From contig DAOKYY010000068.1 of NCBI GenBank assembly GCA_035325905.1, forward strand, positions 1-21,179: a stretch of 21,179 nucleotides of DNA, written 5' to 3'. The notes under the pieces are model-generated. The model made no database searches and was not told the origin of the DNA. It saw only the letters and a list, made by a program, of their open reading frames with translations. The translations under genes and the position numbers were made by a program. Positions 1 to 5,711 of this stretch are shown here, in pieces. Numbering within the stretch: position 1 is the first letter of the stretch; every line of letters starts with the position of its first letter. Source of the stretch: DYGX01 sp035325905. GTDB lineage: Bacteria; Chloroflexota; Anaerolineae; Aggregatilineales; Aggregatilineaceae.

Positions 1-55
1 CCGCGAAGGCGGCCTCACCGTCGGCGCCGGCGTCATTACCGAAATCCTGGAATAA
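1..55 (+). CDS. tuf: Elongation factor Tu, 3' end only
   Basis: Only the last 17 codons and the TAA stop are present (reading frame starts at base 2). They translate to REGGLTVGAGVITEILE, which matches the conserved C-terminus of bacterial EF-Tu (family consensus REGGRTVGAGVVTEI). EF-Tu delivers aminoacyl-tRNA to the ribosomal A site. The position immediately upstream of rpmG, tRNA-Trp, secE and nusG is the classic bacterial location of tuf and supports the call. The rest of the gene lies outside the window, so nothing can be said about its domains. Confidence 0.9.
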   Translation, partial: REGGLTVGAGVITEILE

Positions 56-62
56 ATCCGTT

Positions 63-98
63 CAGGGGCCGGCAGCGCGGCTCGCCGGCCCCTGTTCT
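63..98 (+). terminator. GC-rich hairpin after tuf, probable terminator or attenuator
   Basis: A perfect 11-bp stem is formed by 63-73 (CAGGGGCCGGC) and 84-94, with a 10-nt loop, eight bases after the tuf stop. The following TTCTC is only weakly T-rich, so it may terminate partially and set the ratio of tuf to downstream transcripts rather than block them. Confidence 0.5.
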
Positions 99-129
99 CG
101 ACCAATCGTCGAGCAGGTGTGAGTGAGTT

Positions 130-297
130 ATGGCCAAGAAGAAAGACATCCGGATGGTGATCCACCTCGCTTGCACGGAGTGCAAGGAGCGGAACTACAC
201 CTCCATGAAGAACCGGCGGAACGACCCGCAGCGCCTTGAGCTACAGAAATACTGCTTGCGCTGCCGGAAGCATACGCTCCACCGCGAGACCAAGTGA
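130..297 (+). CDS. rpmG: 50S ribosomal protein L33, zinc-ribbon (C+) form
   Basis: This is a 55-residue protein beginning MAKKKDIRMVIHLACTEC and ending HTLHRETK, the normal length and sequence pattern of L33 in the large ribosomal subunit near the E site. Cys15-x2-Cys18 and Cys42-x2-Cys45 form the zinc-binding ribbon of the C+ paralogue class, so the protein should be zinc-dependent. The ATG at 130 has only a weak GTGAG purine run upstream. The gene sits between tuf and tRNA-Trp, as in many bacteria. A perfect CTAAGCGCTTAG palindrome (309-320) follows it in the short spacer before the tRNA. Confidence 0.95.
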   Translation: MAKKKDIRMVIHLACTECKERNYTSMKNRRNDPQRLELQKYCLRCRKHTLHRETK

Positions 298-356
298 GAT
301 CGGGTGCGCTAAGCGCTTAGTGAGTTGTGTCGGGGTGGAAGCTCGCCCCATGATCC

Positions 357-430
357 AGGGGAGTAGCTCAATTTGGCAGAGCAACGGTCTCCAAAACCGT
401 AGGCTGCGGGTTCGAGTCCTGCCTCCCCTG
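357..430 (+). tRNA. trnW: tRNA-Trp (anticodon CCA)
   Basis: A complete 74-nt cloverleaf is visible. The acceptor stem AGGGGAG (357-363) pairs perfectly with CTCCCCT (423-429), followed by discriminator G430. The D arm contains GTAGCTCAATTTGGCAGAGC, the anticodon stem-loop is ACGGTCTCCAAAACCGT with CCA at 391-393, and the T arm has GGTTCGAGTCC. The 3' CCA end is not encoded (the next bases are CCTAA), so it must be added post-transcriptionally. Position between rpmG and secE is a common bacterial arrangement. Confidence 0.97.
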
Positions 431-455
431 CCTAACCAAACCACTCGCTACGATT

Positions 456-480
456 AGACACCGTCCTCGCGACGGTGTCT
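456..480 (+). other. Perfect 10-bp hairpin between tRNA-Trp and secE
   Basis: AGACACCGTC (456-465) and GACGGTGTCT (471-480) form a perfect stem around the 5-nt loop CTCGC. It lies 25 nt after the tRNA and 39 nt before the secE start. There is no T tract after it, so it is more likely a processing or partial-termination element separating tRNA maturation from secE-nusG expression than a strong terminator. Confidence 0.5.
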
Positions 481-519
481 TAGATATGGGCGATTGAGAT
501 TATTGCCGAGGAGCTTATT

Positions 520-981
520 GTGGCACGTACACGCACCCGCAGCATCAACGAGCCGGCTGAAAACGGGGATACGCCTGCGCCGTCCACCCGCCGCCGCAAT
601 ACCGGCGACGCCGTGACTGACGCCGCGCGGCGCGATCGCAGCGTCACAGCTGCTCGCCAGCCCGCCAAGCCGCGCGCCCAGTCGCAGAGCCTGGTCGAGC
701 GCATCCCGGTCGTGCGCAGCATCGCCAGCTATCTGCATGGCGTCCGCACCGAGCTGGGGAAGGTTACATGGCCGACCCGCGAGGAAACAATGCGCCTGAC
801 CGGCGTGGTCCTGGGCGTCACCATCGCGTTCTCGATCGCGCTGGGCCTGCTCGATACCTTCCTGACGTGGTGGTTCCAGCAAGCATTCCATCCTGACTCA
901 GAGACGACCTTCCTCATCATTGCCCTGGTGGTTGCTGCGCTCGTTGGCGGCACATGGACGGTGCTCCGCAACCGGATATGA
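520..981 (+). CDS. secE: Preprotein translocase subunit SecE with an extra C-terminal membrane segment
   Basis: The product is a 153-residue SecE, the clamp subunit that stabilises SecY in the plasma-membrane translocon. Residues 1-70 are basic, Pro/Ala-rich and low-complexity. The SecE signature, an amphipathic helix reading ELGKVTWPTREET, lies at about 78-90 and is followed by the conserved membrane helix (about 95-118). Unusually, a second strongly hydrophobic stretch (about 130-148, FLIIALVVAALVGG) follows it. Minimal SecE ends after one helix, and the extra helices of E. coli SecE are N-terminal. Translation starts at GTG 520, with GAGGAG at 508-513 as the ribosome binding site. nusG follows, the usual partner. 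Confidence 0.93.
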   Translation: MARTRTRSINEPAENGDTPAPSTRRRNTGDAVTDAARRDRSVTAARQPAKPRAQSQSLVERIPVVRSIASYLHGVRTELGKVTWPTREETMRLTGVVLGVTIAFSIALGLLDTFLTWWFQQAFHPDSETTFLIIALVVAALVGGTWTVLRNRI

Positions 982-994
982 CCGCTGGCGGTCC
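979..994 (+). repeat. 16-bp direct repeat copy 1, overlapping the secE stop
   Basis: TGACCGCTGGCGGTCC begins at the secE stop codon itself and recurs identically at 1799-1814 after nusG. Each copy contains the short dyad GACCG-CTGG-CGGTC, so the transcript could fold into a small hairpin. Confidence 0.7.
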
Positions 995-1083
995 GCTAAA
1001 CGGCGGCCCGCCAGATGTGTGGAGGATCGTGGCCGTAAGCTAAGTGACGACGCCCGCTGGCGCTGAGTGTAAAGGCTGTAGCG

Positions 1084-1776
1084 ATGTTTGTTGACGATTA
1101 TCAAGACGACGACGTGGACTTCGACCCGGAGCCGCTCTACCTGGACGAAGACGACGGCGAGACGCTGCCCAGCGAGCGCGACGATTCCTCGGACGCCGAA
1201 ACCCCTGGCGTGAGCACCCGGCTGGATGGCCTGGATGTCGAGGAACACGACGACGAGCGTCACTGGTACGTCGTGCACTGCTACTCCGGGCAAGAGAACA
1301 AGGTCCGCCACGCCATCGAGCAGCGGATCGAGACGATGGGGATGCAGGACAAGATCTTCGACGTGGTCGTGCCGACCGAAGAAGAGATCGAGGTCCGCGA
1401 GGGCAAGCGCCGCACCATCGAACGCCGCGTCTTTCCCGGCTATATCCTGGTCCAGATGCTGATGGACGAGGACTCGTGGTACGTGGTGCGCAACACGCCC
1501 GGCGTGACGGGGTTTGTCGGCATGGGCAACGAGCCGACGCCGCTCCGCCCGGAAGAAGTCGCCCAGATTATGCGGCGGATGGAAGCCGAAGCGCCGAAGA
1601 TCAAAGTCACCTTCCGCCCCGGCCAGAAAGTCCGCATTATCGACGGCCCGTTCAACGACTTTATCGGAACGGTCGGCGATATTGATATGGAAAAAGCGAA
1701 AGTGCGCGTGCTGGTATCGTTCTTTGGCCGCGAGACGCCGGTCGAACTCGACTTCTTGCAGGTCGAAAAAGCCTAG
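1084..1776 (+). CDS. nusG: Transcription termination/antitermination factor NusG with acidic N-terminal extension
   Basis: The product has 230 residues; NusG is usually about 180. NusG binds RNA polymerase through its NGN domain and links it to Rho or the ribosome through its KOW domain. The NGN domain spans about 60-165 (WYVVHCYSGQENKV at its start, FPGYILVQM inside). The C-terminal KOW domain spans about 178-230, with the family pattern GPFNDFIGTV. The first 58 residues are an acidic extension with 25 Asp/Glu and no visible fold. Start ATG 1084 has AAAGG at 1071-1075; the first in-frame methionine near the NGN domain comes much later, so the extension appears to be translated. It lies between secE and rplK, as in most bacteria. 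Confidence 0.95.
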   Translation: MFVDDYQDDDVDFDPEPLYLDEDDGETLPSERDDSSDAETPGVSTRLDGLDVEEHDDERHWYVVHCYSGQENKVRHAIEQRIETMGMQDKIFDVVVPTEEEIEVREGKRRTIERRVFPGYILVQMLMDEDSWYVVRNTPGVTGFVGMGNEPTPLRPEEVAQIMRRMEAEAPKIKVTFRPGQKVRIIDGPFNDFIGTVGDIDMEKAKVRVLVSFFGRETPVELDFLQVEKA

Positions 1777-1798
1777 CGCGCGGCGCTGCGTGATCCTT

Positions 1799-1814
1799 TG
1801 ACCGCTGGCGGTCC
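1799..1814 (+). repeat. 16-bp direct repeat copy 2, after nusG
   Basis: Identical to 979-994 (TGACCGCTGGCGGTCC). It lies 22 bases after the nusG stop and about 50 bases before the rplK start, with the same small dyad. The flanks of the two copies do not match, so the repeated unit is just this short element. Confidence 0.7.
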
Positions 1815-1863
1815 ATGCGCGGGCCGCCTCTGTCCACCACCCGAAAGAGTAAGGAACGAGAAC

Positions 1864-2289
1864 ATGGCTAAGAAAGTCAAAGCTGTCGTCACCCTGCAAA
1901 TCAACGCAGGCAAGGCCAACCCTGCGCCGCCGATCGGTCCGGCCCTGGCGCAGCACGGTATTAACCTGATGGGCTTCTGCAAGGAATACAACGCCCGCAC
2001 GAGCAACCGGATCGGCGAGGTTGTGCCGGCCGAGATCACGATCTTTACCGACGGCTCGTTCCGGTTCATCCTGAAAAGCCCGCCGACTGCCTTCCTGATC
2101 CGCCGCGCCGCCGGGTTGGAGCGTGGTTCCGCCGCGCCGAACAAGGACAAGGTCGGCAAGCTGACGCGCCAGCAGGTCCGCGAGATCGCCGAGATCAAGA
2201 TGAAGGACCTCAACGCGATCGACATCGAAGGCGCCATGCAGCAGATTGAAGGCACTGCCCGCAGCATGGGCGTCGTCGTCGAAGGCTAA
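1864..2289 (+). CDS. rplK: 50S ribosomal protein L11
   Basis: The product has 141 residues, exactly the usual L11 length. It begins MAKKVKAVVTLQINAGKANP and contains the hallmark PAPPIGPALAQHGIN loop (about 21-35) and a C-terminal rRNA-binding domain with KLTRQQVREIAEIKM. L11 binds the GTPase-associated region of 23S rRNA and is needed for factor-dependent steps of translation. The frame is open further upstream to a TTG at 1798, but ATG 1864 is chosen because AAGGAACGAG lies just before it and the resulting N-terminus matches the family. rplA follows, forming the standard L11-L1 pair. Confidence 0.97.
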   Translation: MAKKVKAVVTLQINAGKANPAPPIGPALAQHGINLMGFCKEYNARTSNRIGEVVPAEITIFTDGSFRFILKSPPTAFLIRRAAGLERGSAAPNKDKVGKLTRQQVREIAEIKMKDLNAIDIEGAMQQIEGTARSMGVVVEG

Positions 2290-2317
2290 GCAACAGCTCG
2301 CATTGCTCATTGGATAC

Positions 2318-2351
2318 TGTGGGAGGGCGCGCGTCGCCCGCTGACACCACA
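2318..2351 (+). promoter_or_regulatory. Bulged hairpin ahead of rplA, candidate L1 autoregulatory site
   Basis: TGTGG (2318-2322) pairs with CCACA (2347-2351), enclosing an asymmetric internal loop and an inner stem GGGCG (2325-2329) with CGCCC (2335-2339). It ends at the rplA ribosome binding site AAGGAG (2351-2356). In many bacteria L1 represses its own operon by binding an mRNA mimic of its rRNA site, two helices joined by an asymmetric loop. The architecture fits, but I could not confirm the conserved loop bases. Confidence 0.35.
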
Positions 2352-2367
2352 AGGAGACACAACGCAC

Positions 2368-3087
2368 ATGGCACACGGAAAGAAGTACCTGGAAGCAGCT
2401 CAGAAGATTGACCGCGACGAGCTGTACACCCCCGAAGACGCGATCCGTCTCGTCAAGGAAACGGCCTACGCCAAGTTTGACGAAACGGTGGAGCTGCACC
2501 TGCGTCTGGGCATCGACCCGCGCCACAGCGACCAGCAGATCCGCACGACGGTGCTGCTGCCGCACGGCCTGGGCAAAACCGTCCGCGTCCTGGTCTTCGC
2601 GGAAGGCGAAGCCGCCCGTATCGCGCAGGAAGCGGGCGCGGACATCGTCGCCGACGACGAAGTGATCGCCCGGATCAACGACGAAGGCTGGACCGAGTTC
2701 GACGTGGCGCTGGCCGTGCCGGACATGATGCGCAAGATCGGGCGCCTGGGTAAGGTGCTGGGCCGCAAGGGCCTGATGCCCAACCCGAAAGCGGGCACCC
2801 TGATCCCGGCGGAAGACATTCCGCGTGCGATTGAAGAGGCGCGCGCGGGCCGTATTGAGTTCCGCAACGACAAGACCGCCAACATCCATGTGCCGATTGG
2901 CAAGACCAGCTTCTCCGAGGAGCAGTTAATCGGCAATATGGCCGCCGTGATGGACGCCGTGCGCCGCGCGCGCCCCAGCTCGGCGAAGGGCACGTTCCTC
3001 CGCCGCGCGGTGCTCACCTCGACGATGGGGCCGGGCATCAAGCTCCAGCCCATGCTGGCGCTGAACCTGACCACAGCCACGGCGTAA
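2368..3087 (+). CDS. rplA: 50S ribosomal protein L1
   Basis: This is a 239-residue L1, close to the usual 230-235. L1 forms the mobile L1 stalk of the large subunit that helps release E-site tRNA, and in many bacteria it also represses its own operon. It starts MAHGKKYLEAAQKIDRD. The family signature GKVLGRKGLMPNPKAGT falls at about 127-143, and NDKTANIHVPIGK lies further on. Start ATG 2368 is preceded by AAGGAG at 2351-2356. The gene is 78 bases downstream of rplK and is the last of the cluster: a strong terminator follows instead of the rplJ-rplL pair found in many genomes. Confidence 0.97.
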   Translation: MAHGKKYLEAAQKIDRDELYTPEDAIRLVKETAYAKFDETVELHLRLGIDPRHSDQQIRTTVLLPHGLGKTVRVLVFAEGEAARIAQEAGADIVADDEVIARINDEGWTEFDVALAVPDMMRKIGRLGKVLGRKGLMPNPKAGTLIPAEDIPRAIEEARAGRIEFRNDKTANIHVPIGKTSFSEEQLIGNMAAVMDAVRRARPSSAKGTFLRRAVLTSTMGPGIKLQPMLALNLTTATA

Positions 3088-3120
3088 GACTTTCTTGGCC
3101 GTTTGAACTGGCACCACCCG

Positions 3121-3153
3121 ACCGGAAGGGGCGCAATTCCCTTCCGGTTTTTT
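3121..3153 (+). terminator. Strong intrinsic terminator of the rplKA cluster
   Basis: ACCGGAAGGG (3121-3130) pairs perfectly with CCCTTCCGGT (3139-3148) around an 8-nt loop and is followed by a run of six T (3148-3153). This is a textbook Rho-independent terminator 33 bases after the rplA stop. Confidence 0.9.
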
Positions 3154-3194
3154 CGTCCCGATGGGGCCTTGCCGGAGCAGCGAAAGCGCCTGAG

Positions 3195-3695
3195 ATGAGC
3201 ATCGAGGTCGTGCGGGGAAATATCTTCGAGACCCGCGCCCAGACGATCGCGTTTGGGCTGAACGCCGCCGGGCGGCTGCCGGTCGCGCCGGTCTACACTC
3301 ATCTACACGACCGCTACCCGGTCTTTGTCAGCGAATATCGCCGCCTGGCGCGCGCCGGGCAGCTTCCACCGGGCGCGCTCTGGGTTTGGCGCGACGGGAC
3401 GCCGTGGCTCGCCGCGCTGATACTGCGCGAAACGCCGCAGGGATCGGCCCGCCCGCGTTTCGTCGAAGCGGCGCTGATGGCGCTCTATCAGCAGGGACGG
3501 CGCGCAGGGCTGCGCAGCCTGGCGCTGCTGCCGGGCACGGACGCGCTGGAATGGCCCGCGTTCGAGGCCCTGGCGCGCCAGTGGGCGCCGCTGATCGACC
3601 TGCCGCTGGTGGTTTATCGAGAGTACGATACCGGAACGGTCGCCGCAGCGGAGCCGGATTCCCCCTCGCCCGGTCCATTCAGCGAGGGATCGTAG
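3195..3695 (+). CDS. Small macro-domain-like protein, binding loop apparently degenerate
   Basis: The 166-residue soluble protein resembles the ADP-ribose-binding macro domain, closest in pattern to the DarG/Poa1-like branch. GNIFETRAQTIAFGLNAAG (8-26) matches the first strand plus adenine-site region, DRYPVFVSEYRRLARAGQLPPG (39-60) matches the following helix, and LLPGTDALEW (111-120) sits where a glycine-rich phosphate loop would be. The GxMGKGIA-type loop seen in active DarG-like enzymes is replaced by GRLPVAP, so hydrolase activity is doubtful. Ribosome binding site is weak. No partner ADP-ribosyltransferase lies beside it. The last 82 bp overlap the convergent transglycosylase gene. The fold assignment rests on motif reading only. 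Confidence 0.6.
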   Translation: MSIEVVRGNIFETRAQTIAFGLNAAGRLPVAPVYTHLHDRYPVFVSEYRRLARAGQLPPGALWVWRDGTPWLAALILRETPQGSARPRFVEAALMALYQQGRRAGLRSLALLPGTDALEWPAFEALARQWAPLIDLPLVVYREYDTGTVAAAEPDSPSPGPFSEGS

Positions 3696-4507
3696 GCCGT
3701 CGGACCGGCGCTCGCCAGGCGGCTGACCGCCTGCTGGCACAGGCGCGCGCCGCCCGCCGCCAGCCAGTCGTCAAGCGTGGCGCTTGAGCTGCTGTTGCCG
3801 ACCACCTCGTTCCACATACCCGTCGCCCAGCGATAGTACGACTGCGTCTCGCGCGCCCAGGTGCTGTAATCCCGCTGCGTCACGCTCGGCCCGCCGTTAT
3901 AGCACGCCAGCGCCATCCCCAGGTCCCACCCGGCGAACACGCTCAGGCACTCGTGGAACACGCTCATGCCGCGCCGGACGTTGGTTTCCGGGTTGATCAT
4001 GTTTTCGCCATAGGAGAAGTGAAACGGCATGACCTGCATCAGCCCCAGCGCGCCCGCGCTCGACACCGCTTCGGGGTCGCCGCAGGACTCAATCTGCATC
4101 ACGATCGCGATCACGTTCGGGTTAACTTCGTACTCGCGCGCCCAGCGCTCGATTGAGTCCTGCCAGTGCAGCACCGCGGGCGCGTAAAAGGGCGCCAGCG
4201 CCGCGCTGGAGTCGGTGATGAACTGCGGGCCGGAGCGCCGCCAGTGGAACGGCCAGAGGTCTTCGAGCCGCTCGCGGTCGATCACGCCGAGAATGAACAG
4301 CGCATCGAGCAGCGCGACGATTGCGACGATCGCCAGCCCGAACCATCGCGCGCGCCGCAGCCGCCGCGCAATCTTCTCGCGCACTGACGGCGGCGGGGGT
4401 GGCGGCGGAGGCGCGTTGCGCCGGGCGCGCTTGCCGCTGGCCGGGCGCGCTTGCTCGCGGGTGGACGCGCGCGACGGAGACGATGTGCGATCGGCTTTAC
4501 GGGCCAT
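3614..4507 (-). CDS. Membrane-anchored lytic transglycosylase (SLT/goose-lysozyme-like fold)
   Basis: The 297-residue protein cleaves peptidoglycan glycan strands. Residues 1-50 are basic and carry a run of eight prolines (33-40), presumably cytoplasmic. One membrane helix follows at about 55-75, placing the rest outside. The SLT domain shows the catalytic Glu140 in MQIESCGDP, GALGLMQVMPFHF (153-165) and ACYNGG (201-206), the three hallmark motifs. The C-terminus is a Ser/Gly-rich tail and overlaps the 3' end of the macro-domain gene on the other strand. The ATG at 4507 lies 9 nt after the M50 protease stop, so the two are likely translated from one mRNA. Confident for family, not for substrate details. 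Confidence 0.9.
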   Translation of the reverse strand: MARKADRTSSPSRASTREQARPASGKRARRNAPPPPPPPPSVREKIARRLRRARWFGLAIVAIVALLDALFILGVIDRERLEDLWPFHWRRSGPQFITDSSAALAPFYAPAVLHWQDSIERWAREYEVNPNVIAIVMQIESCGDPEAVSSAGALGLMQVMPFHFSYGENMINPETNVRRGMSVFHECLSVFAGWDLGMALACYNGGPSVTQRDYSTWARETQSYYRWATGMWNEVVGNSSSSATLDDWLAAGGARLCQQAVSRLASAGPTAYDPSLNGPGEGESGSAAATVPVSYSR

Positions 4508-4516
4508 CGGCGGCGC

Positions 4517-5680
4517 CTACGGCTGGACGATATTCAGCGGGTTGGGCACAAACACCAGCACAAAGATCGCCAGCGTCGCCCAGCCCAGCGCGCGCCGCCG
4601 CAGATCGAGCGGCGTGACCGTATCCATCGGGGTCGCGTAGACCCGCCCCAGGAAAAAGAGAAGCATTGTCCACAACAGCCACGACGAGTTGAAGACCGAG
4701 AGCATCAGGAACAGCGCGATCAGCGGCAGATACAGGCGCTGCGCCCGGCGCCCCAGCAGCGTGAAGATGACGTGCCCCCCGTCAAGCTGCCCCAGCGGGA
4801 TCAGGTTCAGACCGGTGATGAACAGCCCCGTCCACCCGGCTTTGGCAAGCTGGTTGATAAACACGTCTTCGCCGCCGCTCGGCAGGTAGCGCCCGTAAAC
4901 CAGCGTCTTGGCTCCCGCGTAGAGCAGCGAGTCACCCTCGATGATGTACGCCTCGTTCGGGAACGGCTCGACCGGCGAGGTCGCCAGGCCGATCAGCAGC
5001 ACCGGGATCGCGATCACCAGCCCGGCCAGCGGACCTGCCGCGCCGATGTCAAACAGCATCTTGCGGTTACGCATCGGCTCGCGCAGCTGGATGAACGCGC
5101 CCAGCGTCCCAAAGAAAAACAGCGGCATGGGGATGAAATAGGGCAGCGTGACGTTGACCTTGTGATGGCGCGCGGCGAAGAAGTGGCCCAGCTCGTGCGT
5201 GCCCAGGATCAGCAGCAGGCTCAGGGCGTAGGGCAGGCCCTCCCACAGCGTGACCTCAGTCTGCCCGTCGATGCTGGCCTGTTGCAGCGCCCCGATATAG
5301 AGCAGGCTGAAAAACGTCAGCACCAGCAGCAGCGCGTTCGGCCACCAGGGGCGCGGGCGCGGGCGGATGCGGCCTTTGATCGCCAGCACGACATGCTGGT
5401 TCTGCTCGTCGGTCGTCAGCAGCGTGTGATAGTCTTGCGCGGCGAACGCGTCATCCAGGCGCGCGTAGGCGGTCTCGCTGTCGACGCGCAGGCGCCCGGT
5501 AAACGCCACATGCGCCGGGGCCGGCGGGTCATAGCTGACCTTGTAGACATCCATGACCTCTTGCACCGCGCTCTCCAGCTCAGGGAAGGACGCGCGCGGC
5601 GGCTGGACCGTGATCGCGGGGGCGGGCGGCGCTTCGCCGGCCTCGCGACTGCTCGAAAGGACCGATGGCTCGTTTAACAT
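4517..5680 (-). CDS. M50 site-2 protease family intramembrane metalloprotease
   Basis: The 387-residue polytopic membrane protein carries the zinc-binding HELGH motif (162-166) and the second active-site motif NLIPLGQLDGGH (292-303). Together they define site-2 proteases, which cut transmembrane segments of anti-sigma factors or other membrane proteins. About 110 N-terminal soluble residues precede the first membrane helix (115-132), and FDIGAAGPLAG (210-220) resembles the EGY-type branch found in cyanobacteria and plastids. No PDZ domain is seen. The frame is open to 5746, but ATG 5680 is chosen because AGGAAG sits just upstream. That gap leaves 31 bases after the preceding lipoprotein stop instead of an overlap. 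Confidence 0.92.
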   Translation of the reverse strand: MLNEPSVLSSSREAGEAPPAPAITVQPPRASFPELESAVQEVMDVYKVSYDPPAPAHVAFTGRLRVDSETAYARLDDAFAAQDYHTLLTTDEQNQHVVLAIKGRIRPRPRPWWPNALLLVLTFFSLLYIGALQQASIDGQTEVTLWEGLPYALSLLLILGTHELGHFFAARHHKVNVTLPYFIPMPLFFFGTLGAFIQLREPMRNRKMLFDIGAAGPLAGLVIAIPVLLIGLATSPVEPFPNEAYIIEGDSLLYAGAKTLVYGRYLPSGGEDVFINQLAKAGWTGLFITGLNLIPLGQLDGGHVIFTLLGRRAQRLYLPLIALFLMLSVFNSSWLLWTMLLFFLGRVYATPMDTVTPLDLRRRALGWATLAIFVLVFVPNPLNIVQP

Positions 5681-5711
5681 TCGACTTCCTATCCCATCCT
5701 CACCCGACTCT

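Noticed and set aside
1798..1863. rplK starting at TTG 1798
   Set aside because: The family N-terminus MAKKVKAVV begins at ATG 1864 with a good ribosome binding site.
898..2889. A 663-codon open frame on the minus strand opposite nusG, rplK and rplA
   Set aside because: It is antisense to four certain genes, has a low-complexity Arg/Asp/His/Val composition and matches no family; long antisense frames are common at this GC content.
3195..3695. DarTG toxin-antitoxin pair
   Set aside because: There is no DarT-like gene on either side and the macro loop is degenerate.
4451..5677. A 408-codon plus-strand open frame opposite the M50 protease
   Set aside because: Its sequence is Gln/Arg-rich noise and the minus strand encodes an unmistakable HELGH protease.
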